Source: a virus
Direction: 5' to 3' (one strand)
DNA: 48,392 nt
Virus record (IMG/VR): IMGVR_UViG_3300050343_000235
Location: 1-48,392 of that record
The notes beneath the pieces are model-generated. The model made no database searches and had not been told where the DNA came from. It saw nothing but the letters and a program-made list of their open reading frames with translations. The translations under genes and the position numbers were made by a program. The first letter of the stretch is position 1; the number at the start of each line of letters is the position of its first letter. Positions 1-8,722 of this stretch are shown in pieces.

Positions 1-7
1 TAAAAAT

Positions 8-498
8 ATGGCACATTTCGCAGAATTAAAAACAAAAGCAGATCCAACAGGATTTACATCAGATACTCATCAAGTAGTTGAAAGAGTAGTAGTTGTAGGA
101 AACGATTGTGTTCCTTCAGACATGCACCAAGATGGTGAAACATGGTGTATTAATTTTTTCAAAGGTGGAATTTGGAAACAAACTTCTTACAATAATAATT
201 TTAGAAAACAATATGCAGGAATCGGAATGATTTATGATCCTGTAAAAGATAAATTTTTATCACAACAACCTCATGCTTCATGGTCATTAGATTCAAGTGA
301 CGATTGGCAAGCACCAATAACTTATCCAACAGTTACAGATGATGGAGCAACTCCATCAGTATGGATATACATAATTTCTTGGAACGAAACAAAATACAAC
401 GCTGACAACACAAAGGTTGGGAAGCAACAAAATCAAACGACGAATCGGAAACACCTACCAAATATAATTGGAATGGCACAGCTTGGGTGTCCGAATAG
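8..498 (+). CDS. Conserved small tail/virion protein (frameshifted)
   Basis: Begins MAHFAEL and carries the conserved core GGIWKQTSYN, RKQYAGIGMIYD and a W-rich C-terminus (KYNWNGTAWVSE), a pattern known from short virion-associated proteins of marine phages. Function is unknown; a tail or fibre-accessory role is inferred from the next gene, a glycine-rich fibre. The first frame runs on to 532, but the conserved tail lies in another frame after about position 412, where ACAAAGG would need one more A. The true stop is therefore TAG at 496-498. The ribosome binding site AAGG lies at the far end of the window, which supports a circular genome. Confidence 0.7.
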
Positions 499-507
499 GA
501 GACTCAC

Positions 508-2070
508 ATGGCCAGATCTAATGGCGGAATAATCGGTAAAACAAATAAAACTTCTTTCGGGAAGTGTACGGTTACATCTAAAACATCTTCAGGATGTTTA
601 ACACTACAACCAGGAACTAGAGTTATTAAAGCAGGTGGCTCAGGAATAGTTATAGTAAAAGAATTAGATAAGGCAAGGAGTCTGGAGTCAATGAAGTCAA
701 TTTAGTGCCAAGAACCAAGGAACATGGCCATCAAGAACAGCATCAGTAGATTACATGGTAGTCGCTGGTGGTGGTTCTGGTGGAAGTCAACCAGGACAAG
801 GTGGAACCGGTGGTGGTGGTGCAGGAGGTTATCGTGCATCAGGATATGGACCAAGTCCACTTCAAGGATCAGCACAAGAATTAGGTTTAGGAACATACAC
901 AGTAACAGTTGGAGCTGGTGGTGGAGGAGCTCCTTCTCCTTGTGGAGCAGGTAACTCTGGTAGTGGAACAAATTCAGTATTTGGAATGTATAACATCAGC
1001 AGGTGGTGGAGGTGGTCTATCCAGCACCAACATCAGCTGGTGGATCTGGTGGATCTGGTGGTGGAGGTGGACCAAGAGAAAATGGAGGACCTGGAGGTTC
1101 TGGTGGAGCAGGTAATACTCCTCCAGTTAGTCCCTCACAAGGAAATCCTGGAGGTAACTAGTAGTCCAGATCCAGGAAATAACTCAGGTTCTGGTGGTGG
1201 TGGAGCAACCGCAGCAGGTAGTGCTGGAGCAACTAGTGGGGATGGTGGTGCAGGAGCACCAAATGCAATTACAGGAACAGCAACAACTTACGCTGGCGGT
1301 GGAGGTGGTGGTTCAAGATTTAGAACTGCTGGTTCAGGTGGAGCAGGTGGTGGTGGAGGTGGTGAACAGGATGTGGAAATCTCAGGAACTGCTGGAACAG
1401 CTAATACTGGAGGTGGTGGTGGTGGTTCTGGAAGAGGATCGGCTAATGGTGGAGCAGGTGGTTCAGGTATCGTGGTCGCAAGAGCAAATGCAGGTCAAGG
1501 AGTTACGTTATCAACAACTCCAGGTGGTTCAGTTTCTTATGTAGCAAATGGTTCAAGTGTTGACCAAATAGCAAGTTTTACAGCATCAGGATGTTTAACA
1601 ATTTCTGATGGAGATCCAGATGTTGTTGGAGCAGATTATTTAGTAATCGCTGGTGGTGGTGGAGGTGGAAATATAGGTGGTGGAGGTGGAGCTGGAGGTG
1701 CTTTAGAACTTCATTTCCATAAGAGGGATAGGATCATACAATTACAGTTGGAGCTTTCACCAAGTTCTACCAGGATGTCATACAGTATAACTACAGTGGT
1801 GGTGGAGGCTGGTGCTTCATATCAGCTAATAAGCTCACCAGGAGGTTCTGGTGGTGGAGCAGGCAATAGCTGCTAATACAGCTGGATCTGGTAACACACC
1901 TCCTGTACAGTCCTCCTCAAGGAAATAATGGTGGTATAGGTAAATGCTGGAACCAGGTGGAGGTGGTGGTGCTGGAGCGAGTAGGTTCAGGTAATGCAGC
2001 TGGAGGTTCAGACCAACTTGCTGGTGGAGTTGGTGGATTTACAGTTTCAGGAACATTGACTATTTCATAA
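508..2070 (+). CDS. Glycine-rich tail fibre-like protein (several frameshifts)
   Basis: Starts MARSNGGIIGKTNKTSFG, a common N-terminus of marine phage glycine-rich fibres, then has repeated blocks of DYMVVAGGGSGG, GLGTYTVTVGAGGGG, GGSGIVVARA and a second DYLVIAGGGGGG, ending VSGTLTIS. Such Gly-rich polyglycine-II-like domains form receptor-binding tips in other phages (family knowledge); adhesion to the host surface is inferred. The reading frame breaks near 650-700, 980, 1150, 1720 and after 1880, yet total length is divisible by 3. NTPPV-containing segments occur twice, near 1110 and 1890, so the protein carries two homologous Gly-rich modules. Frameshifts make exact domain limits uncertain. 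Confidence 0.7.
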
Positions 2071-2099
2071 TAAATGTTATATTAAGTTCATAAAGACAT

Positions 2100-2730
2100 A
2101 TGAACCTTACAAACTATTATTGGTATTTTAAATCAGCCATTCCAGAACGTATCTGTGATGACATTGTAAAGTATGGTCAACAATTGCAAGATCAAATGGC
2201 AGTCACTGGTGGTTATGGTGATGTTAAAAAATTAAATAAAAAAGCAAATAAAAGATTTAAAAAAGAAAAGAGATTCAGATATTGTTTGGATGAATGATAG
2301 ATGGGTTTATAAAGAAATACAACCTTATGTGCATCAAGCAAACGCTAGTGCAGGTTGGAATTTTAATTGGGACTTTAGTGAGTCTTGTCAGTTTACAAAA
2401 TATAAAAAAGGCCAGTATTATGATTGGCATTGTGATAGCTGGGATCAACCTTATCAACGACAACAAGGTGATCCATCACATGGTAAAATTAGAAAACTAT
2501 CTGTAACCGTTACTTTATCAGATCCTAAAGATTATAAAGGTGGTGAGTTAGAATTTGATTTTAGAAATCTTGATCCAGATAAAAAAAGAAATGTTAAGAA
2601 ATGTACAGAAATATTACCTAAAGGATCATTGGTTGTGTTTCCTTCATTTGTATGGCATAGAGTATGTCCTGTTAAAAGTGGAGAAAGAAACAGTTTAGTA
2701 ATATGGAACTTAGGATATCCATTTCAATAA
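2100..2730 (+). CDS. 2OG-Fe(II) oxygenase, prolyl-hydroxylase-like (first of three)
   Basis: Double-stranded beta-helix dioxygenase. Visible are the Fe ligands HxD in YYDWHCDSW, the distal His in FPSFVWHRV and the 2OG-binding Arg in GERNSLVIW, all in canonical order over about 210 residues. Such enzymes couple 2-oxoglutarate decarboxylation to hydroxylation of a protein, nucleic acid or small molecule; the substrate here is unknown. A one-base loss near 2270 (AAAAGAG) splits the N-terminal 58 residues from the rest. It is followed 9 bases later by a second oxygenase with ribosome binding site AGGAG, so the genes are probably co-transcribed. Placement right after the glycine-rich fibre suggests virion-protein modification, which is inference. 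Confidence 0.8.
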
Positions 2731-2739
2731 AGGAGAAAT

Positions 2740-3462
2740 ATGAAAAAGAAAAAAGCTAAAGCTAGAAAACAAAAAGTAAAAAAAGAAGTTGCAGGTTATC
2801 CTCAACAATTACAATTAGAAGAATTTTTTAAATGTCCTATATGGTTTGCAGATGAACCAAAATTTGTAGATAGTTTAAATAAAGCATCAGACAAATATAT
2901 TGAAGCATCAAAGAAAAATTTAAAACCAGCTATTGATAAACGTAATAAAAAGTTTGGTGACAAAGGAGACATGGGTCATGTATTTCATTCAACATCATTA
3001 ATTGGTGATCCTAACTTTAAACAATTACAAGATTATATAGGTGCAACATCTCATAATTTATTAGGTGAGATGGGTTTTGATATGTCTGGTCATCAATTAT
3101 TTACTACAGAAATGTGGGTACAAGAGTTTGCTAAAAAAGGTGGTGGACACCATACTTTACACACTCATTGGAATGGTCACATATCTGGTTTCTATTTTTT
3201 AAAAGCAGATGAGTCTACATCATTACCAATGTTTGAAGATCCAAGACCAGGTAATGTTATGAATCTTTTACCAGAAAAAGATAAAACAAAAGTAACCTAT
3301 GCTAGTTCAGCAATAAATTATCAAGTAAAACCAGGTAGAATAATATTCTTTCCATCATACTTACCTCATCAATATATTGTTGATATGGGATATAGTCCAT
3401 TTAGATTTATACATTGGAATTGTCAGGCAATACCAAAAGGAGTATTAAATCCTAATGTCTAA
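2740..3462 (+). CDS. Putative 2OG-Fe(II) oxygenase, TIGR02466-like (second of three)
   Basis: Intact 240-codon gene with a Lys-rich start (MKKKKAKARKQK). The pattern HTHWNGHISGFYFL followed by GRIIFFPSYLPHQY and PFRFIHWN matches the marine phage and bacterial TIGR02466 oxygenase family (HxH..N..SGxYYL, then FPSxLxH, then R). His in HTHWN and His in LPHQ are the likely iron ligands, and Arg in PFRF binds 2OG (family knowledge). Ribosome binding site AAGGAG precedes the start. The stop overlaps the start of a small gene at 3455. The substrate is not predictable from sequence. Confidence 0.82.
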   Translation: MKKKKAKARKQKVKKEVAGYPQQLQLEEFFKCPIWFADEPKFVDSLNKASDKYIEASKKNLKPAIDKRNKKFGDKGDMGHVFHSTSLIGDPNFKQLQDYIGATSHNLLGEMGFDMSGHQLFTTEMWVQEFAKKGGGHHTLHTHWNGHISGFYFLKADESTSLPMFEDPRPGNVMNLLPEKDKTKVTYASSAINYQVKPGRIIFFPSYLPHQYIVDMGYSPFRFIHWNCQAIPKGVLNPNV

Positions 3463-3604
3463 TAAAAATTTTAAAAAATCTTTTATAAATACTATCTTAA
3501 ATTCTGATACTAAAAACAAAGAGTCTGATGATTTTGTTAGAATGTTTTTAAAAGATATACAAAAAAAATTAAAAAGGATAAAAAATGTCGTTCAAAAAAA
3601 ATAA
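3455..3604 (+). CDS. Small Lys-rich hypothetical protein
   Basis: ATG lies inside the last codons of the upstream oxygenase (ATGTCTAA overlap), giving 49 codons beginning MSNKNFKKSF and ending RIKNVVQKK. It overlaps the start of the third oxygenase by 20 bases. The predicted protein is basic and helical with no recognised domain. Support is only the overlap with both neighbours and an open frame in an otherwise empty 120-base gap; it may be non-coding. Confidence 0.4.
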   Translation: MSNKNFKKSFINTILNSDTKNKESDDFVRMFLKDIQKKLKRIKNVVQKK

Positions 3605-4222
3605 ATATACAGTATTAAAAAAAGCTATCTCACCTGAGATTGCAGAGTTTGTTTATAAATATTTCTTAAACAAAAGAGAAGTTGCAAGATTTTTATTTGA
3701 TCAAAAATATTTATCACCTTTTACAGAATATTACGGTATATGGAATGATGAACAGGTACCAAATACTTATTCACATTACTCAGTGATATTGCAATGGAGA
3801 CTTTATTAAAAGAAGTAAAACCAGTAATGGAAAAACATACAAAATTAAAATTATCTGAGACTTATTCATATGCAAGAATATACAAAGAAGGTGATGTCCT
3901 AGCTCGTCACAAAGATAGATACTCATGCGAGATATCTACTACATTAAATCTAGGTGGTGACCCATGGCCCATTTATCTTGATCCAACAGGTAAAACTGGT
4001 CAAGCTGGTGTTAAAGTGAGTCTTGAACCAGGTGACATGTTAATCTATTCTGGTTGTGATCTTGAACATTGGAGAGAAGAATTTAAAGGCAAGAACTGTG
4101 GACAAGTATTTTTACATTATAATAAATCTAGTTCTAAAACAGCTAAAGAAAACTACTTAGACAAACGACCTTTACTAGGTGCACCTGCTTGGTTCAAAGG
4201 TGTTAAGTTGACAAAAATCTAA
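3585..4222 (+). CDS. 2OG-Fe(II) oxygenase (third of three; frameshifted)
   Basis: Matches the cyanophage-type 2OG-Fe(II) oxygenase with core YARIYKEGDVLARHKDR (HxD iron ligands), CEISTTLNLGG, a PGDMLIYSG strand and distal His in DLEHWRE, then GQVFLHY. About 212 residues, usual for the family. A single-base indel near 3785 divides the N-terminal 70 residues from the catalytic part. It is the last gene of the oxygenase trio; a strong hairpin follows. The three paralogues differ greatly in sequence, so they are not recent duplicates and probably have different substrates. Confidence 0.85.
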
Positions 4223-4245
4223 AAAATAGTCTATACATTAGGCTT

Positions 4246-4278
4246 GCAGGGGGATGATCCACCACAGATTCCCTCTGC
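4246..4278. terminator. Stem-loop between oxygenase and nozzle-like genes
   Basis: GCAGGGGGAT at 4246-4255 pairs with ATTCCCTCTGC at 4268-4278 with one bulge; the flanking AATAGT and ACTATT can extend the structure. It sits in the 113-base gap between two rightward genes. The T-run after it is short, so it may be an attenuator, RNA-processing site or weak terminator. Confidence 0.45.
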
Positions 4279-4335
4279 TTTAAACTATTGAAATCAATAG
4301 ACAATGTGATATATTACCTAATAAACAGGATTTTT

Positions 4336-6518
4336 ATGTTACAAAAATAGGTTTTCAACCAGGATTTAATAAACAATTACAGAAACTACAGCCGAAGGAC
4401 AATGGGTTGGTGGAGATAATGTACGTTTTAGATATGGTACACCTGAAAAAATAGGTGGTTGGTCACAATTAGGTGAGTCTAAACTTACAGGAGCTGCAAG
4501 AGCTTTACATCATTTAGTCAATAAATCTGGTAATAAGTTTGCAATCATAGGTACAAACAGAATTTTATACGCTTACACAGGTGGTGTATTTTATGACATT
4601 CATCCTATCAAAACTACAACAACATTAACAAATGCATTTAGTACAACGAATGGTTCAACAACGGTTACTATTAACATTCAGCACGGACCATAATATAGCA
4701 GTCAGACGATTTTTACTTTTAGATAATTTTACAGCTATTACAAATTCTAACTATTCAGCATCAGATTTTGATGATAAAAAATTTATGGTGACATCTGTTC
4801 CAACAGGAACAACTTTAACTATTACAATGCCATCTAATGAGACAGGTTCAGGTGCAACTACATCTGGTGGTATTAGAATACAACATTATTATCCAGTAGG
4901 ACCCGCAGAACAATTACCTGGTTTTGGTTGGGGATTAGCTTCTTGGGGTGGAACTGTAACAGGTGAAGCAACTACAACTTTAAATGGTGGTATTAATGCA
5001 GGTCAACAACAACTATTGTATTAACAGATGCATCTTTGTTTCCAACATCAGGTACAAACTTTATACAAATAGGTTCAGAAGAAATTTCATATACAGGTAT
5101 ATCTAGTAATACTTTAACAGGTGTTACAAGAGGAGTTAGAAATACAACAGCTGCAACTCATTCTAATGGTGCAACATACTAAATAGTTCTGATTATATTG
5201 CATGGGGTGAAGCAGCATCTGGTGACTTAGTTGTTGATCCAGGTTTATGGTCTATTGATAACTTTGGAGATAAAGTAATTGCATTAATTCATAATGCACA
5301 AGTATTTGAATGGGATTCAAATGCAACAAACGCTGTAACAACATAGAGCAACTATTATATCAGGTGCACCAACAGCATCACGTGATATGTTAGTATCTAC
5401 ACCTGATAGACACTTAGTATTTTTTGGAACAGAAACAACTATTGGTGATCCATCTACACAAGATGAAATGTTTATTAGATTTTCAAATCAAGAAGATATT
5501 AATGACTTATCACACCAACAGCAGTTAATACAGCTGGTACACAAAGACTTGCAGATGGATCTAAAATTGTAGGTGCAGTTAGAGGTAGAGATGCAATTAT
5601 GTTTGGACAGATACATCTTTATTTACTATGAGATTTATTGGTCAACCTTTTACATTTGGTTTTCAACAAGTTGGAACTAACTGTGGATTGATTGGACAGA
5701 ATGCTGCATTAGAAGTTGATGGTGCTGCATATTGGTTGTCAGAAAATGGTTTCTTTAAATACTCTGGTAACCTTAGAGACTATGATTTGTTTAGTAGAAG
5801 ATTTTGTTTATGATGATTTAAATACAACAGCTAACCAATTAATTAATGTTGGATTAAATAATTTGTTTGGTGAGATTACTTGGTTTTATTGTACAGAAAG
5901 TTCAACTGTAATTAATAGATGTGTAACATATAATTATCATGGACTCAACTCCACAAAGACCTGTATGGACTACAGGAACTTTATCAAGAACAACATGGCA
6001 AGATTCATCTGTGTTTGGTTTACCACATGCAACTAGTTTTACTGCAGGTGATGACACATCTTTTGATGTAGTAGGTAATACTGAAGGAAGCACAATATAC
6101 TTTGAACATGAAAAAGGAACGGATGAAGCATTAGCAAGTGGTGTAAATGTAATTACTTCTAATATTGAATCAGGAGACTTTGATATTACACAACAAAGAT
6201 CTGGACAAGGTCAACAAACAGGTGTTGCAACGTTTCCAAGGAGATGGTGAATTTATTATGAAGATAAGAAGATTTATACCTGACTTTTTATCTCAAACAG
6301 GAAATACACAAGTAACTTTACAGCTTAGAAACTATCCAAATAGCTCACAAGCAAGTTCACCACTTGGACCCTTTACAATTACTTCAGTTCTACTGATAAA
6401 GTAGATACACGTGCAAGAGCAAGAGCTATATCTTTGAAAGTAGCTAATACAGCTGCTAATCAAAGTTGGAAGCTTAGGTACGTTTAGATTAGACACACAA
6501 CCAGACGGAAGAAGATAA
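4336..6518 (+). CDS. Nozzle-like tail structural protein (about 12 frameshifts)
   Basis: Good protein sequence runs across all three frames from MLQK..GFQPGFNKQ to FRLDTQPDGRR. Recognisable marine-phage segments are GQWVGGDNVRFRYGTPEK, GGWSQLGE, AARALHHLVNKSGNKFA, then propeller-like strands such as GLWSIDNFGDKV, TPDRHLVFFG and VDGAAYWLSENGFFKYSG. Late position after capsid and adaptor genes, a size near 720 residues and beta-propeller-like repeats suggest the tail nozzle/hub (P22 gp10 or SU10 nozzle role); this is inference, not a clear family match. Breaks occur about every 170 bases (near 4350, 4690, 5025, 5180, 5345, 5515, 5600, 5770, 5940, 6235, 6395, 6470). Ribosome binding site is CAGGA. 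A bead-like module near 5020-5180 recurs in the 46359 gene. Confidence 0.6.
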
Positions 6519-6958
6519 TGGCGTGGTAGTTTCTATAATGAAGGTAATATTGTTTTGATCCAAGCACTCTTATTCAAATGGCTGATGGTTCAACTAAAGA
6601 AATTAAAAATATACAACTTGGTGATGATACTAAAGGTGGAGAAGTTACAGGTGTATTCCAATTTAAAGCATCTGATGAAATTCACGATTACAAAGGTGTT
6701 ACTGTTGCAGGTAGTCACTATGTTAAAGAAGATGGTAGATTTATTATGGTTAAAGATAGTCCACTGTCCGTTAAGATTGATAAGATACCAGTTGTCTACT
6801 CACTAGATACAACTGGTCGAAGAATCTTTATTAACGATATTGAGTTTGCTGATTACAATGGTGATGGTGTTGCTAAAAACTTCTTAACAAATGCAGGTGT
6901 AGATCTAACTGGTTTTGATAAAGAAGTATTAAGACAAGTAGAACACAGATTAATATAA
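6518..6958 (+). CDS. Hint-domain (hedgehog/intein fold) virion-associated protein
   Basis: After a short lead (SFYNEGNI) comes the Hint block A with N-terminal Cys: CFDPSTLIQMADGS, KEIKNIQLGD, then the block-B-like TVAGSHYV and a DGRFIMVKD strand, ending FINDIEFADYNGDG and about 30 further residues. Hint domains use the block-A Cys and block-B Thr/His for N-S acyl shift and self-cleavage (family knowledge). There is no C-terminal His-Asn plus extein, so this is not a full intein. The Cys codon is TGT at 6551-6553. Two indels, near 6526 and 6548 (one T short), hide the start, which overlaps the upstream stop as TAATG. About 145 residues. Confidence 0.7.
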
Positions 6959-7174
6959 TGGCAAAATGGTAACACAGAGATAAAAGCTTTTGTATATGAC
7001 ACTTCTGCAGGTAGAGCTTATCAGTTTGCAGAGCATACTGTAAACTCAGGTAATTCAAAATCTATATCTGATGGTACAATTATATTAGAAGAGAGTGACA
7101 AGTTACAATTACAAGCAGCAACAGCTGACATATTTGAGGGAACAGTATCAATACTAGAGTTTGATAGAACATAG
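6958..7174 (+). CDS. Small beta-rich structural protein (frameshifted start)
   Basis: Starts MAKW as a TAATG overlap with the Hint gene, then an indel near 6970 shifts into NGNTEIKAFVYDTSAGR, AYQFAEHTVNSGN and a C-terminus GTVSILEFDRT. About 70 residues, predicted all-beta. It may instead be the C-terminal domain of the Hint protein if the stop at 6956-6958 is itself a sequencing error. No named family recognised; position in the tail module suggests a virion component. Confidence 0.5.
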
Positions 7175-7181
7175 GAGAAAA

Positions 7182-7352
7182 ATGCAAGTAATAAAACCAG
7201 AAAAGATAATAGAAAAAATAACTAACCTTAAAACAGGTGAAGAATACAAAGACGATAACGAATGGAAATCAAAAGGAATAGCGGAAGAAGATATCAGAAG
7301 AGATATAAAACTTATTATGCCAAGCCTTGATATTTTCGGAAAAACAAAATAA
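7182..7352 (+). CDS. Conserved small marine-phage protein
   Basis: Start chosen at ATG 7182, preceded by AGGAGAAAA; 56 residues, MQVIKPEKIIEKITNLKTG to DIFGKTK. The KTGEEYKDDNEWKSKGI pattern is familiar from small hypothetical proteins beside structural genes of marine phages. Charged and soluble with no known function. Intact. Confidence 0.7.
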   Translation: MQVIKPEKIIEKITNLKTGEEYKDDNEWKSKGIAEEDIRRDIKLIMPSLDIFGKTK

Positions 7353-7364
7353 ACTAATAAAACT

Positions 7365-7677
7365 ATGCCAATTTCAAGAATGCAAATGCCCAGACAATTA
7401 AGAAGAGGTGGCGGAATAATGAACGTCGCACCAAGACAAGGTTATTTCCTTGGAGGTATTGGTGATTGTAAAAGAGCTAGATTTAAGAGAAACAGGTGGA
7501 TTTATTCCTCCAGTTGGTGTAAAAGAAAAGGCAGATGACATTCCTGCAATGTTATCAAACAACGAATTCGTATTTACTGCTGATGCTGTAAGAGCAGCAG
7601 GTGGTGGTAGTGTAAATAAAGGTGCTCAGATTATGTATGACACTATGAAAAAATTAGAAAACGGAGGAACAGTATAA
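7365..7677 (+). CDS. Conserved virion-module protein with ADDIPAMLS motif
   Basis: N-terminus MPISRMQMPRQLRRGGG and C-terminal block IPPVGVKEKADDIPAMLSNN, EFVFTADAVRAAGGG, KGAQIMYDTMKKLE. The DDIPAMLSxxEFVFTADAVR block is widespread in internal or tail-tip proteins of marine phages, where it appears to be a conserved binding or processing element of unknown function. An indel near 7465 joins the two halves. Stop overlaps the next start (TAATG). Confidence 0.65.
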
Positions 7678-8714
7678 TGGCAGTTAGTGAAACTAGAGTC
7701 AGGCCACCGGAATTTATAGAAGCAGCGGGTAAAACTTATTTAGAAGATCTTTCAACAGCAGTAGGTGATTTTAAAGGTGCTGATCTTTCCAAAGTATATG
7801 GTGCTCAAAATGTAGCTGGATTAGATCCTTTACAACAAGAAGCAATTAAACAATTACAAGCAGGTATTGGTGCATATGAACCATACATTCAAGCTGCAGG
7901 AGCAGCTACTGGGTCCTACAGGCTATCAACAATTTATGTCTCCTTATCAACAAGATGTCATTGATGCAACTTTACAAGAATATGATCTTCAAGCACAAAA
8001 AGGTTTAGGTAATTATCTCAAAGTGCTATTGCTTCTGGTGCTTTTGGTGGTGCAAGAGAAGGTGTTGCACAAGCAGAATATATGTCAAACTCAGATAGAA
8101 ACAGAGCAGCATTACAAGCACAATTATTAGGTCAAGGATTTACACAAGCTAATCAATTAGCTCAAAATCAATTTAGTAATCAAATGAATTTAGCTCAACA
8201 ATGTTCCTGCATTACAAGGTCAACAAGTTGCAGGTCTAACTACATTGGGTGGAGCATTACAAGCACAAAGACAAAATGAATTAACTGCTAACCAACAATT
8301 AAATATACAAAATTTAAATCAACCATTAACTGCTGCACAGCAATATGGTTCAGGAAAGATTATTCACCTGAAAGAATTTACTACGAAAGTTTAAAACAAT
8401 TAACTGATCCAAAAGCTGCTACAGGTTTTACAAGAACAATTGAACAAGATTATCCAGAAGCTTATGCAGAATATAGAGCATATATTGGTCCGAGTATAAG
8501 AAAAAATCCAGAATTAAAACAAAAATTTATAGGAACATTACCTAATCAGAAAAAAGGAAAAACCAGACAATTCAGATTTGAAGAAATGATTCCTGGAGGA
8601 TTATATTTTAAACCTGATGTTAAAAAATTATACGAAAGAGATCCTGAAAAAAATATATTAATAGAGTACAGCCCATATACAGGTGAAAAGTTAAGAGAAA
8701 TACCTTTAGGATAG
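7677..8714 (+). CDS. Q/A-rich internal virion-like protein (frameshifted)
   Basis: Begins MAVSETRVRPPEFIEAAGK. The middle is rich in Ala, Gln and Gly with helical repeats (QQFMSPYQQDVIDATLQEYD, AGLTTLGGALQAQRQNE, NQPLTAAQQYGSG), resembling small ejection/internal proteins of podoviruses. From about 8356 the composition changes to a charged, globular segment (KDYSPERIYYESLKQL, FRFEEMIPGGLYFKP, EYSPYTGEKLREIPLG). Indels near 7910, 8015, 8205 and 8350 break the frame. Whether the C-terminal segment belongs to this protein or is a separate gene that lost its start cannot be decided here. Confidence 0.55.
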
Positions 8715-8722
8715 GAGCTTAA

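Noticed and set aside
909-1544. Extra plus-strand frames over the fibre gene (909-1115, 1194-1544) as separate genes
   Set aside because: They are alternate frames of Gly-codon-rich DNA, giving Val/Glu/Gln- or Trp-rich low-complexity peptides.
508-2070. Diversity-generating retroelement target
   Set aside because: The fibre is repetitive and indel-rich, but no reverse transcriptase or template repeat is found in the window.
6518-6958. Complete intein
   Set aside because: Block A is present but there is no homing endonuclease, no C-terminal His-Asn and no split host protein on both sides.
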